Below are positions 1-9,810 of a DNA stretch of 64,000 nt, piece by piece. The notes below the pieces were generated by a model, which saw only the letters and a list, made by a program, of their open reading frames with translations, was not told the origin of the DNA and did no database searches. Origin of the DNA: Imperialibacter sp963977595 (GTDB lineage Bacteria > Bacteroidota > Bacteroidia > Cytophagales > Cyclobacteriaceae). Where the stretch lies: contig NZ_CP180355.1 in assembly GCF_048007035.1 (NCBI RefSeq), positions 4,898,001 through 4,962,000 on the forward strand, given 5' to 3'. The translations under genes were made by a program, and so were the position numbers. Position 1 is the stretch's first letter; each line of letters starts with the position of its first letter.

Positions 1-1067
1 AACCACCGCCAGTTGCCAGCTGCGTTTGGAAACCTGAATGGTGTCATCTCAATAAAAGCTTCTTCTTTCAACCTTTTCGCCTCAAGTTTCACCCCTTGAA
101 TATCATCAGGATGCACCAGGTCAAATACATTTTTCCCAACCAGGTAGCTTTCTTCGAAGCCGAGAATTGTTTTCACCGAAGGACTCAGGTAGGTATAAAT
201 ACCCCTAGCATCAACTATCGATATCACATCGGTGCCGCTTTGAACCAGGTGCCGAAAACGCCTCTCCTTTTCCGCCAAATCTAACTCTGATTTTTTTCTT
301 TCAGTGATATCCTGAAGAGCACCAATAAGTCTGATAGGCTTGCCATCACTGTCTCTGACAAGATAGGCTCTGTCAACCACATAGGCGTAGTCCCCATCAT
401 CTCGCATCATGCGGAACTCGTGCTCAAATTTCAGAGAGTCGGGGTCTTTGAAAAACTCCTCCAAAAACCGGGAAGTTTGCAACTCGTCGTCGGGATGAAT
501 TCTCGCTTTAAATGATCCTGGTTTGTCAAACTCATGCGCACGCTTTGCTCCAAAAACTTTCTCCCATCCTACTCTGCTTCTGTAGGTTTCGTTTGTGAGC
601 AAATTCCAGTCCCATACCATATCATTAGTGGCATTAGTGACTAGTTCATACCTTCTGTTACTTTCGATCAGTTGAGCCTGGGTTTTGATCCGTTCTATGC
701 TATAGTTGAGGCTTTTGTGAAGGGTGGAACCACTTAGATCGTCTTTTATTATATAATCCTGAACTCCAAGTTTAAGGCTATCAATCCCATACTTATCGTC
801 AGCATAACCAGTAAGGATTACCACTGGGGTGCTGCCCGCTCTTAAGACCACCTCTTCGATGAGCTCCTTACCAGAGCTGTCTGGCAGGGTGAGATCGAGG
901 AGGACTGCATCAAAGGTTTTTGATGCCAACTTCTCAATGGTGGCTGCAAGAGTCAGGGTATGTGTAACTTCGACTTTCTTGGGGATATCCTGTAGGTACT
1001 CGTTGATGAGATAAAAGTCGCCAGGGTTGTCTTCAACAATCAGGATATGCCAGGTTCCTTTCTTCAT
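1..1067 (-). CDS. Receiver-PAS signalling protein, probable hybrid histidine kinase (3' end outside the window)
   Basis: The reading frame opens at an ATG at 1067 and stays open to the left edge, so only about 355 N-terminal residues are seen. Residues 1-120 form a CheY-like receiver with an acidic pocket (IVEDN), phosphoacceptor D58 in LLDLTLP, and the switch region ILTGY followed by the conserved lysine in IIKDD. A PAS/PAC unit follows (about 140-260, ending in ALQDITERKK) and then a second PAS that runs off the edge. There is no membrane segment. The start lies 15 bp after the stop of the stand-alone receiver gene, so the two are probably co-transcribed. In this architecture the C-terminus is usually HisKA plus HATPase, but that part is not visible, so the kinase call is inference. 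Confidence 0.8.
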   Translation of the reverse strand, partial: MKKGTWHILIVEDNPGDFYLINEYLQDIPKKVEVTHTLTLAATIEKLASKTFDAVLLDLTLPDSSGKELIEEVVLRAGSTPVVILTGYADDKYGIDSLKLGVQDYIIKDDLSGSTLHKSLNYSIERIKTQAQLIESNRRYELVTNATNDMVWDWNLLTNETYRSRVGWEKVFGAKRAHEFDKPGSFKARIHPDDELQTSRFLEEFFKDPDSLKFEHEFRMMRDDGDYAYVVDRAYLVRDSDGKPIRLIGALQDITERKKSELDLAEKERRFRHLVQSGTDVISIVDARGIYTYLSPSVKTILGFEESYLVGKNVFDLVHPDDIQGVKLEAKRLKEEAFIEMTPFRFPNAAGNWRW

Positions 1068-1082
1068 GTTTACAGTCAATCA

Positions 1083-1514
1083 TTACACCCTCGTGGGCAG
1101 TTTGACAATCGATAGCCAGAAGCTTTCTATGGCATGAACCACTTCAAAAAACTTCAGCACATCAGTTGGCTTGGTTATATAACAATTGGCATGCGCCTCA
1201 TAAGCGTCAATAATGTCATTCTCAGCAGAAGAAGTGGTGAGCATTACTACCGGTATTTTCTTGAGCTGCTTGTTTGACTTGATGAAGGCCAGCACCCCCT
1301 TCCCATCAATCTTGGGAAGATTGATGTCCAGAAGTATCAAATCAGGATATACTGCATTTGAATAAGGCTCCTCTTTACTTAAGTAGTTGACAGCCTCCTG
1401 CCCGTCTTTTACCACAAAAATTTTGTTCTTAATGCGCCCTTCGTCCAGAGCCTCCCTTGTAAGAACCACGTCTCCCTGATTGTCTTCAACAAGTAGAATA
1501 TTGATCGGATTCAT
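1083..1514 (-). CDS. Stand-alone CheY-like response regulator (Rcp1 type)
   Basis: A 143-residue single receiver domain with no DNA-binding or enzymatic output. The acidic residues E10-D11, the phosphoacceptor D63 (LILLDINLP), the T93/T94 switch and K115 (TKP) are all present. The insert-containing form starting NILLVEDNQGD is that of the Rcp1 family, which passes phosphoryl groups from bacteriophytochrome or PAS kinases. It lies between the giant multi-PAS kinase upstream and a receiver-PAS protein 15 bp downstream, so it is a plausible phosphorelay intermediate or a protein-protein output module. Its partner cannot be proved from sequence. Confidence 0.9.
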   Translation of the reverse strand: MNPINILLVEDNQGDVVLTREALDEGRIKNKIFVVKDGQEAVNYLSKEEPYSNAVYPDLILLDINLPKIDGKGVLAFIKSNKQLKKIPVVMLTTSSAENDIIDAYEAHANCYITKPTDVLKFFEVVHAIESFWLSIVKLPTRV

Positions 1515-1794
1515 AGTGCAAGATTAACCAGATTAAACTACATTAATTATTGTTTAAATTAAATTATAAGAATGAATCTTTTCTCAGTCGTTAGCCGCAA
1601 GCTTTCTCGTGTAGTGTTGTTTGTCTTTGAATACATCCATAACCAGCAGAGTAGCCTTGCCAAAAAACAAAACGGTGCTGTCCTGGTAACGGCGTTCATC
1701 ACTTCCTGGCGGTATTAACGGTTATTTTGATGTGCAAGCTGTGCAGTGGCGTGACAAAAGGCAAGCGAGTAAGCCGAGTTGTCTTTCTTAAGTT

Positions 1795-4700
1795 TTAGTC
1801 TTTTTTGGGAATGCTGATGTGGAAGGTACTTCCTTTTCCTATTTCAGAATCGACCCAGATATTTCCTTTGTGCTTCTCAACGATTTTTTTGCAAATAGCC
1901 AAACCAATGCCTGTTCCTGAAAACTCACTCTTGTTGTGCAGCCTCTGGAAAATGATAAATATCTTATCAAAGTAGGCCTTGTCGATGCCGATGCCATTGT
2001 CTTTGATGGCGAAAATCCAGTTATTCTTATCAGACGAGCCAGAAATCTCTATGATTGGGTCGGTGTCACGCATCCGATATTTGATAGCGTTGCTGATTAG
2101 GTTTTGAAAGAGCCGTAATAGCTGCTGCTTGTTTCCCCACACTGTCGGGAGCTTTTGAATCTTGATTTGCGCATTCAACTCAATGATATCGGTTTTAAAA
2201 GTTTCCAATATACTTTTGCCGACCTGATTGAGGTCGACATCCGTATATTCTTCGTCGAGCGTATTGACCCGGCTGTATTCCAGCAAATCAAGTATGAGAG
2301 ACTTCATTCTATTAGCACCATCTACTGCGTAGAAAATGTACTCTTTGCTTTTTTTATCAAGCTTCTCTCCAAATCGCCGTTCGAGTAGCTGGAGGAAACT
2401 AGTTATCATTCGCAACGGCTCCTGCAAGTCGTGAGAAGCTACGTAGGCGAAGCGCTCGAGCTCAAGGTTAGAAGCGGCTAGCTCTTCGGCCCTTTGAAGA
2501 AGCTGTCGGTTAAGATCGGTAAGCTTTATTTCATATTGTTTTCTTTCTGTCATGTCTTGTAGTGAGCCAATCATCCTGATGGCTTTCCCATGCTCATTTC
2601 GGATGATATAGCCTCTTTCAAGCACGTTGGCGTAGCTGCCATCCTTTTTCCTGAGCCTGAATTCAGATTCCCACGTAGCCGCAGAAGGGGAAGATAAAAC
2701 TCTTTGCAGACGCTTGTCGTCTTCCGGCTCATCTTCGGGGTGAACGATTTTGGAAAATGCATTTACTGAATCGATAGTTTCATTTTTTGTGTACCCAAAA
2801 AGTTTTTCAAAGCCATCTCCCCACTGTATTTTTTCTTCTACAATGTCCCAGTCATAGATAGCGTCTTTGGCAACCAGGGCAACCATATCGTATCGTTCTT
2901 TAGCAACTCTTATTTGCTCCTCTGCCAAGCGTTTTTCTGTTATGTCTTTGAAATACACAGACAAGCCCAAAGAAGAGGGGTAGACACTTATTTCGAACCA
3001 TTTATTGATAGGGCCATAGTAGTCTTCAAAATGAATGGCCTCATTTATCTCCAGGGCTCTATGAAATTCTTTGAAAGAAAGAGAGTTAATATTATCGACG
3101 AAAATTTCCCATATATTTTGATCCAAAATAATGTTTCTTGGCAAGCCAAGTAGCTTCTCTGCCTGATTGTTCCAATATGTCACAATCCAGTTTTTGTCTA
3201 TTGTAAAGAATCCATCTCCTATGCTTTCAAGGATTGTGTTTTTCTCGAAATAAGCGTCCTGTAGCGCTTTTTCAGCTTTTTTCCGACCGCTGATATCCGT
3301 ATGAATGCCGTAAATGGCAATTAAATGACCCTGATCGTCAACGATTGGGCCAGCACTGAGATAGAAATCGAGAATTTCCCCCTTGGCATTGATCAGTTGA
3401 ACATCGCCCTTCCAGTAGTTGCCTGCCAGAAGAGTCCCGAATACTTCTTCCGCCAGTTTTTTGTCACTGTAGGTGGAACGAGGTCCAATGCCCTTTTCCA
3501 AAGATTCGACAGTGTAACCGAGGATTTCACTGAAGGCAGGGTTCAGGTAAATGGTGTTGCCGTGGTTATCGAGTATGCCAACGCCATCTCTTGAATTTTT
3601 TATTACATTTTTAAATTTAAGGAGGTCAATTTCAGCTTTTTTGCGATCCGTAATGTCCTTGAAATAGATAGTTAATCCGTCCTCGGAGGGGAAAGCGCTA
3701 CCCTCAAGCCAAATTTGAAGGGGGGAGAAATATTCCTCAAACCGAATGGAAATGCTTTTTTTCATAGCTGTGTGGCTGTCATTGAAAAACTTCATTGACT
3801 TGGTCTCAGGAAACACTTCCCAAAAATTATTGCCTACTATCTCCTCCCGCTTTTTGTTGAGTATTTTCTCTGCTTCTTTATTCCAATAGGTTATCCTCCA
3901 ATTTGTGTTCAGGGAGAAGAAACCGTCCTGGATACTCTCCAGCGTATTGGATACCTTTCGATTAGCCTCCTGCAGCCGTTGTTGGCTTCTTTTTGCTTCG
4001 GAAATGTCTCTCTCGATAGCAATCCAGTGTGTAATTATTCCTTTGTTGTCTGCTACCGGACTAAGGCTCACGCTTACCCAATATTCCTCGCCGTTTTTCT
4101 TGTAGTTAATTGTGGAAATAGTGCAGGACTCAGAGTTTTTGATAGCGAGGTCTAGTCTTTTGAGTTCTAGTTGGTCGGACTTTGGCCCTTGTAATATTTT
4201 CGGCGACTTGCCTTTCACGTCATCAGCAGTGTAGCCAGTCATTTTGGTAAAGGCTTCATTGACGTAGATGATTTTTCTGCCTATACCTGATGTTTTTGTT
4301 GTTTCAGTGATAATTACGGCGTCATTTGTAGTGGTAATGACCGACTCTAGTAACTTGAGCCTGTTCTCTTCCTCTTTTTGTTGTGTAACATCGTGCATGG
4401 CACCCACCATCCGAATGGCGTTGCCCTTGTCATCCCGTATCACGAAACCTCTATCAGCAACAAATGCGAAAGAATCGTCTGCTCTGAGGTAGCGGTATTC
4501 TTTTTCCCAGTTTGTTTCGCCACTTCCTATCACTTCGTATATGCTTTTAGTCACGGCTTCCAGGTCTTCAGGGTGGATGTGGTCTGTCCAGGAGCTCACA
4601 TCTGTTTTCAGCGTCTTCAAATCGTAGCCAAAAATGGTTTCGAATCCTTCTCCCCACCTTACCGTTTCTTCAACCAAATTCCAATCCCAAATAGCATCCG

Positions 4701-7410
4701 AGGTGGCCCTTGCTGCGAACAAAAACCGTTCGTTGCTTTCACGCAATTCTTCTTGAATTTTAATAGATGCGGTAATGTCGTTGGCTATGATCATCATCGC
4801 CTCGCTGCCCTGATAATTGACGTAGTGCCCGGTGATTTCTGTGATAATTGTATCACCATTTTTCTTGAAGTGAGTCCACTCGCCAAAATCTATTTTTTTG
4901 CTTTTATCAGCAACAGCCGTCATTCTTTTCATTCGATGGAGCTCAGCTTTCAGCTTTAGCTGGGTGATTTTCATTTGCACAAACTCCTCTCTGGTGTAAC
5001 CGTAGTGGTCGATGGCTGCCTGGTTCACCTCCAGGAATTTGAGTGTCTTTAAGTCGAAAATCCACTGTGGTAATGGACTATTATGGAAAAGCGAGCGATA
5101 TTTTTCTTCAGATTGTAACAATGCCTTCTGTGCAACCTTCTCACTGGTGACATCCATCACCGTAGATATCATCAGGCTTTGGTCAGGTAGTGGAATGGAT
5201 TTGACATTGGTGACCCTCTTTTCACCATCCTTGGTTGTTATTTCCAGGCCCTCCCAATCCATTCTTTCCTGGTCTCCACTTTGAAGATCTTCTCTAACTT
5301 GGTCTAGAATTTTTTTACGGTACGCGGCATTAGGATAAATTTTTTCCAGGAAGGAAGGCATGTCATCAAGCTCATGAGCAGGCCAGCCATATATGGCATG
5401 GAAATTGTTATTTTTTAGGACAGCTTTTCCGTCGGACATGCTGGTCACCAACACGCCTATCGGCAGGTGATTGATCGCTGCTTCAATAAACTCCGTGCGT
5501 TGGGTCAGCTCCTTGTCTCTTTCGACCTGCTCTGTGATATCACGAACAACCCCGATCATTAAAAGAGGCTTGCCCTTTTCGTCTCTGGTCACCTCGGCCT
5601 GCTGCTCTACCCATCTGATTGAGCCATCCCGGGCAAATACCCGATGTTGGATATTGTACGGCGTATTGCCCTTGTAAGCCAATTTTGTTACTTCTTTGAC
5701 TTGCTTCAGGTCGTCGGGATGCACCAGCTTGAAAAAGCTTCCCGTTTTACCATCAAAGTCCTCGTCTTTGATGCCAAATATTCTGAAGGTTTGTTTGCTC
5801 CAAACAAGTTTACCGTCGTCAATATTCAGGTCAGATATCCAGTGCCCCACATTGCCTACCTCCTGTGCCTTTTCCAGAAAGTAGGTTGTCTCTTTTAATT
5901 CCTGCTCAGCTTTTACCTTGTCAGTGACGTCCCGGAAATTATCAATAATGCCTCCAATCGCCGGGTCATCAACAAAATTGGCCAGACTGCCATCGCACCA
6001 GCGCCAGGAGCCATCTTTGTGCCTAAGTCGTGAGACGTATGCGGGACTTATTTTTCCAGGGTTTTTCAGACAATCTTCCACCGCTTTCATGGCACCGTCA
6101 ATATCGTCAGGGTGCATAAGACCGAAAACGTCCAGTTGCATGGCCTCTTCCACGGTGTAGCCAAGTATTCGTGTAATTGATTCTGAGACAAATTTGGGCT
6201 TGGTATCTTCTGGGTTCAAGATCACCACAGCATCTGAGTTGTTTTCTATCAGCACCTTGTATTTGTATTCGTGAGCCAGCATCTGCTCTTGTGCCTGCTT
6301 TGATTTGGTGATATCTGAAATTGTTACAAATACACCAAAAATGACATTTTTGTCATCTAGGGCTGGCTTGTAGCGGACTGCAAAGTGTCGGGAAGAGTCG
6401 TTGGAGATAGGCAATGAATACTCTGACGATTCAGTAGCTCCCGCCAGCACTTTCCTATAGATTTCTCCTACAATGGCTCGCCTTCCTGGAGGGGAATAAT
6501 CCAGGATATTATCTCCCTTTTTAACCTCCCGACCCAAGAGCTGCAAGTACCGGTCTTTGAATTGCTTGTTGAAGTTGACGATTTCCAGCTGTGTATTGAG
6601 CAGCACGAAGCTTTCGTCGGTATTATTGACCAAGAGCGACATTTCATTTTCTAACTTTTTTCTTTCAGAAATGTCAATAATAGTATTGCTTGACTTGAGC
6701 TCTCCAGAAGGCAGGGTGAATAATGCAGAGGATACTTCGCAAGGGAAGCGCTCACCATTTTTTCGAATGCCTGTCAATTCTCCAAACAAGCGGCCCTTGA
6801 CATCTCTCGTCTGAATGAAAGCTGACAGCCGGGGATCGCTGGTATCAAGGATATCAAGTCTGTTTAAGTGGTGAAACTCGTCACTAGAATAGCCGAACGT
6901 TTCGGAAGCAGCCTTGTTGGCATATAGAAGGGAGCCGTCGGGGTTGCCAAGAAACATCGGTATAGGAGAGCTGTCAATTGTGATTTGGTAGACGTTATCA
7001 GCGAGATAAGTGGTGTCGGCTCCGGATTGTGTAATACCCAAACTGATGAACACGCCAGCGATCTCATTTGAATCATCAAAGGCTGGCCAATATTTAATGT
7101 GCAGAGCTATGTCCAGAGAGCTGCTTGAGCCTGGCTCTACATCAATTTCCTGTTTATTACCTTTTAGTGCTTCGTCAAGTGCTTGCTTGAAAGCGGGAAA
7201 CTGAGTAAACGGAGCGACGTCTAAAGCCAATATCCCGGAAGAAAGCTTGACACCCCAGTGGTCCCTGAAAAATACGCTGGCCGCTTTGCTGTAGGCGCAG
7301 ATGAGCGCTGAGTTGTTGACCATCATTAGATTTTCATCGGTATTAGCCATCAAAAAATCTACCTTTTGCTTTAACCCTTCCTCAATAATCGGATTGCTTT
7401 GTTTTTTCAT
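1795..7410 (-). CDS. Giant soluble sensor histidine kinase with about thirteen PAS domains
   Basis: 1871 residues, with no signal peptide or membrane helix, so it should be cytoplasmic. By repeated PAS/PAC endings (DISERKK, DITKSKQ, DVTDKVK, DITEQVE, DVTSEK, DITASIK, DVTQQKE, DISEAKR, DITDRKK, DISGRKK, DITEKRL, DMTERKQ) I count about thirteen PAS units at roughly 16-125, 137-251, 257-370, 381-500, 510-630, 638-760, 767-885, 893-1012, 1019-1140, 1148-1260, 1264-1380, 1388-1497 and 1504-1625. HisKA follows with H1660 (ASHDLQEPLR), then HATPase_c with N-box NLISNAIKY, DNGIGI at 1804-1809 and GTGIGLAI at 1832-1839. All kinase motifs are intact. There is no attached receiver; the stand-alone receiver 280 bp downstream is the natural candidate partner. 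Confidence 0.93.
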   Translation of the reverse strand: MKKQSNPIIEEGLKQKVDFLMANTDENLMMVNNSALICAYSKAASVFFRDHWGVKLSSGILALDVAPFTQFPAFKQALDEALKGNKQEIDVEPGSSSSLDIALHIKYWPAFDDSNEIAGVFISLGITQSGADTTYLADNVYQITIDSSPIPMFLGNPDGSLLYANKAASETFGYSSDEFHHLNRLDILDTSDPRLSAFIQTRDVKGRLFGELTGIRKNGERFPCEVSSALFTLPSGELKSSNTIIDISERKKLENEMSLLVNNTDESFVLLNTQLEIVNFNKQFKDRYLQLLGREVKKGDNILDYSPPGRRAIVGEIYRKVLAGATESSEYSLPISNDSSRHFAVRYKPALDDKNVIFGVFVTISDITKSKQAQEQMLAHEYKYKVLIENNSDAVVILNPEDTKPKFVSESITRILGYTVEEAMQLDVFGLMHPDDIDGAMKAVEDCLKNPGKISPAYVSRLRHKDGSWRWCDGSLANFVDDPAIGGIIDNFRDVTDKVKAEQELKETTYFLEKAQEVGNVGHWISDLNIDDGKLVWSKQTFRIFGIKDEDFDGKTGSFFKLVHPDDLKQVKEVTKLAYKGNTPYNIQHRVFARDGSIRWVEQQAEVTRDEKGKPLLMIGVVRDITEQVERDKELTQRTEFIEAAINHLPIGVLVTSMSDGKAVLKNNNFHAIYGWPAHELDDMPSFLEKIYPNAAYRKKILDQVREDLQSGDQERMDWEGLEITTKDGEKRVTNVKSIPLPDQSLMISTVMDVTSEKVAQKALLQSEEKYRSLFHNSPLPQWIFDLKTLKFLEVNQAAIDHYGYTREEFVQMKITQLKLKAELHRMKRMTAVADKSKKIDFGEWTHFKKNGDTIITEITGHYVNYQGSEAMMIIANDITASIKIQEELRESNERFLFAARATSDAIWDWNLVEETVRWGEGFETIFGYDLKTLKTDVSSWTDHIHPEDLEAVTKSIYEVIGSGETNWEKEYRYLRADDSFAFVADRGFVIRDDKGNAIRMVGAMHDVTQQKEEENRLKLLESVITTTNDAVIITETTKTSGIGRKIIYVNEAFTKMTGYTADDVKGKSPKILQGPKSDQLELKRLDLAIKNSESCTISTINYKKNGEEYWVSVSLSPVADNKGIITHWIAIERDISEAKRSQQRLQEANRKVSNTLESIQDGFFSLNTNWRITYWNKEAEKILNKKREEIVGNNFWEVFPETKSMKFFNDSHTAMKKSISIRFEEYFSPLQIWLEGSAFPSEDGLTIYFKDITDRKKAEIDLLKFKNVIKNSRDGVGILDNHGNTIYLNPAFSEILGYTVESLEKGIGPRSTYSDKKLAEEVFGTLLAGNYWKGDVQLINAKGEILDFYLSAGPIVDDQGHLIAIYGIHTDISGRKKAEKALQDAYFEKNTILESIGDGFFTIDKNWIVTYWNNQAEKLLGLPRNIILDQNIWEIFVDNINSLSFKEFHRALEINEAIHFEDYYGPINKWFEISVYPSSLGLSVYFKDITEKRLAEEQIRVAKERYDMVALVAKDAIYDWDIVEEKIQWGDGFEKLFGYTKNETIDSVNAFSKIVHPEDEPEDDKRLQRVLSSPSAATWESEFRLRKKDGSYANVLERGYIIRNEHGKAIRMIGSLQDMTERKQYEIKLTDLNRQLLQRAEELAASNLELERFAYVASHDLQEPLRMITSFLQLLERRFGEKLDKKSKEYIFYAVDGANRMKSLILDLLEYSRVNTLDEEYTDVDLNQVGKSILETFKTDIIELNAQIKIQKLPTVWGNKQQLLRLFQNLISNAIKYRMRDTDPIIEISGSSDKNNWIFAIKDNGIGIDKAYFDKIFIIFQRLHNKSEFSGTGIGLAICKKIVEKHKGNIWVDSEIGKGSTFHISIPKKD

Positions 7411-7890
7411 GCTGATTGAAAGTGTCTCCAGTCCTGTTTTGTTTCAAAACTTTTCCCTCGTCAAAATAAATGTAGCAATCGACCGATTGGGCCACCCTGG
7501 AATCGAGTAGTATAGTTTACTACTTATTTGGGTGAAATGAAAATTCCGCAAGGCGTAAGTTATCGTCAGGCCTGGGAATGTTGCCATTCTGGAAAATTTT
7601 GAGCTAAATTTAAAATAGGAGCCATCTTTATCCCAGATGTCGTGGAGTCTGCAATGTGTTTTGCAGTCCTCAGTTATAATTTCGACGTAGGACTGAAGAA
7701 TTTGTTCAAACGAAGAAAAAGCAAGAATCCGTGGAGAGTAGTCCCCGTTGAGGCTCAACGGGTATTTTCTTTCCCATCACACATCAGGCCAATATAGGCA
7801 GGCATAGAGGTAAGAGGAACAAATTTTTTATATAAAGGATGACGCAGTTGCGGGCATTATTTGGCAGGTGAGTCCTGATATGAAATACTT
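7411..7890. other. 480-bp intergenic region, no credible gene
   Basis: This stretch separates the PAS-only gene from the giant kinase. An open frame of about 100 codons on the minus strand (7444-7758) starts with TTG and encodes nothing resembling a PAS, HisKA or ATPase fold, so I do not call it. The only structure seen is an inverted repeat at its upper edge (7862-7900). It presumably holds the 3' end of the upstream transcript and the promoter of the kinase gene. Confidence 0.5.
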
Positions 7891-7900
7891 TCACCTGCCA
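7862..7900 (-). terminator. Hairpin straddling the stop codon of the PAS-only gene
   Basis: The 10-base arms 7862-7871 and 7891-7900 are perfectly complementary around a 19-base loop. The upper arm contains the TGA stop of the PAS-only gene (7891-7893). No long T-run follows on the minus strand, so it could be a factor-dependent end or an mRNA-stabilising structure rather than an intrinsic terminator. Confidence 0.4.
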
Positions 7901-9810
7901 GTAGTATCCACAAAAACTGTCAACCTGCATTCCTCACCGTTGAGCGTAACCTGTTCAACCGAGAAAAGTATCAGTCTTTTTTGTCCTCGTTTTGTACTGA
8001 TCGAGAGTTTGCTTTCCCAGGACTTTGAGTGCTTGCTGTTTCGGCTAAATATTTTTTTCATTTCGCCCAGGGGCACACCATTGAGTGTTAGAATTGGCTT
8101 GCCTGTGTATTCTTCGTAACTGTAGCCAAGCAATTCTTCCGCACTCTTGTTGATTTCGAGACAGATGGCGTCTTTGCTGCTTGTGATGCACAGTGCCACG
8201 GGACTTGCATGGAAGGCGTCTAAAAACCTTTCTTCACTGTCACGCAAGTGCTTTTTGATATTGCTTATTTCCGTTTTGTCACTGATCGTGAGGAAGTAAA
8301 CCAGGCTGCCATGATTGTCAGCAAATGAGCCGCCATTGTACCTAAGCACTTTGACCCAGTTTTTTTTGATGCTTTTTATTCTGACATCAACGCCATCTAC
8401 TTTTTCATTATTCAAAAGCCTGGTTAAAGGCCACTTGCTGATCGGAAGAGGTCGACCATTTAATTGCTCAAATTTGAAGTGTTTTAACAGTTCAGTAAAA
8501 TTTTTGGGAGGGCTTTGCAAAGACATGAAATCGTGCATTTTGACGGCTGCTGCGTTCCAGTAGAGTAGCCTACCTGTCTTGTCAGCCACTATCAGCCCTT
8601 CCGACATGTGATCTGTAATGCCTTTTAGGCGACTCTCGCTATTTAACAGTGCGTGAAAAGTGGTTCGACGTTCGGTAATGTCAACTACTGACCCGCTAAA
8701 CCTTTCTGTCTGGCTTTGTGAGCCCTTCACATAGGTTCCTTTCATCGCAATCCAATGAACAGACTTGTCGGGCCAAACCGCCCGCACTTCAAAATCAAAG
8801 CTGCCTTCTACTTTGGCGATGGTAAAAATTTCGTTCGCAGCCGACCGATCTTCTGCGTGGATGTGTTGAAGCAAAGTCGGTAAATCCCACTGAGTAAGCT
8901 GCTCAGTATACCCAAAAATTTGGTCATGGATTCGATTTCTTACCGATTTGCCAGATACAATGTCAATTTCCCAAACACCTATTTTCGAGTCCTCAACGGC
9001 ATTCAGGTAGAGGTTAGCGAATTGTGCATCTGATTCACCGGGAGAGGCAGATTCAGTAACCTCTTTAATATTGTCCACAATACCTCCAATGGAAGGGTCG
9101 TTGATCAGATTGACGACAGTGGAATCATAAACATGATAGCTACCATCTTTGTGAATAATCCTTGAGCGATGTCCTTTTATCGGAATGCCCGGGTTAAGGA
9201 TCGCTTTTTCCATCACTTTTTGATTGCCAAGCACGTCGTCCGGATGAAGGCTTGAATACATGTCAAGTAGCATCGTCTCTTCTGGTGTATAGCCCAGAAT
9301 ATTTTCGACAGACGGAGACACATAAATTGGTTTGCCTTCGGGAGAAAGGACAATGACAGCGTCTCCACTGGCCTCCAGAAGGGCCTGGAAGTTCATTTGA
9401 AACTTTGCGGGCTCACTGTCGTCAGCATCGTTTTCAAATATTAAATAAAGGAAGGCACCAATTAAGTTTCCCTTTCTATCGAGCGCTGGTTCGAGGCGGA
9501 AGCTATAGTAGGTGTCTTTGATACTTACGCCACTTATTACCTCCTGTTCGTTAAAGGCCTGCTCAAAAAGAGAGCAAGTCGTTTCCTGATCTTTTGCAAA
9601 CAGCGAACTGATAACTGAAAGTCCCCTCCTTGGTGCCGTACCCGTAATGTGAGCAAAGCAGCTCTCAAAGCGGGGGTTAAACTTCTGAATTGCATAGTTC
9701 TTGTCTATCAACGCTACGCCGTGATAGGCATTGGATATGGAAGTCTTGATGCTTTCATTAGGTTCTGTGCTTTTACCGGCATCGGTGGCGGTTCCCCTGT
9801 TTCTTTTCAT
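7891..9810 (-). CDS. PAS-only protein: five PAS domains and no output domain
   Basis: From the ATG at 9810 the product has 639 residues; the frame extends 17 codons further to a TTG at 9861, which I consider a less likely start. Five PAS/PAC units are visible at roughly 20-128, 138-252, 265-381, 388-512 and 522-636. The protein ends a few residues after the last PAS strand (VFVDTTGR), with no HisKA, GGDEF, receiver or DNA-binding domain and no membrane segment. The second PAS is closely similar to the fourth PAS of the downstream giant kinase (shared HPDD, HKDGS and IGGI.DN segments), so the two may respond to the same kind of signal or pair by PAS-PAS contact. Alternatively it is the remnant of a kinase that lost its catalytic end; no kinase motif was found downstream. 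Confidence 0.85.
   Translation of the reverse strand: MKRNRGTATDAGKSTEPNESIKTSISNAYHGVALIDKNYAIQKFNPRFESCFAHITGTAPRRGLSVISSLFAKDQETTCSLFEQAFNEQEVISGVSIKDTYYSFRLEPALDRKGNLIGAFLYLIFENDADDSEPAKFQMNFQALLEASGDAVIVLSPEGKPIYVSPSVENILGYTPEETMLLDMYSSLHPDDVLGNQKVMEKAILNPGIPIKGHRSRIIHKDGSYHVYDSTVVNLINDPSIGGIVDNIKEVTESASPGESDAQFANLYLNAVEDSKIGVWEIDIVSGKSVRNRIHDQIFGYTEQLTQWDLPTLLQHIHAEDRSAANEIFTIAKVEGSFDFEVRAVWPDKSVHWIAMKGTYVKGSQSQTERFSGSVVDITERRTTFHALLNSESRLKGITDHMSEGLIVADKTGRLLYWNAAAVKMHDFMSLQSPPKNFTELLKHFKFEQLNGRPLPISKWPLTRLLNNEKVDGVDVRIKSIKKNWVKVLRYNGGSFADNHGSLVYFLTISDKTEISNIKKHLRDSEERFLDAFHASPVALCITSSKDAICLEINKSAEELLGYSYEEYTGKPILTLNGVPLGEMKKIFSRNSKHSKSWESKLSISTKRGQKRLILFSVEQVTLNGEECRLTVFVDTTGR

Noticed and set aside
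4378..4959. Open frame of 193 codons antisense to the giant kinase
   Set aside because: Overlaps conserved PAS-coding sequence; shadow frame.
4978..5010. Possible LOV photosensor among the PAS domains of the giant kinase (and PAS 9, residues 1067-1075, GKSPKILQG)
   Set aside because: The flavin-adduct cysteine of the LOV motif is replaced by proline (P1070), the common form in non-photoactive PAS domains.
7444..7758. Open frame of 104 codons on the minus strand between the PAS-only gene and the giant kinase
   Set aside because: Starts with TTG, has no recognisable motif and no sign of being a lost kinase domain; most likely non-coding.
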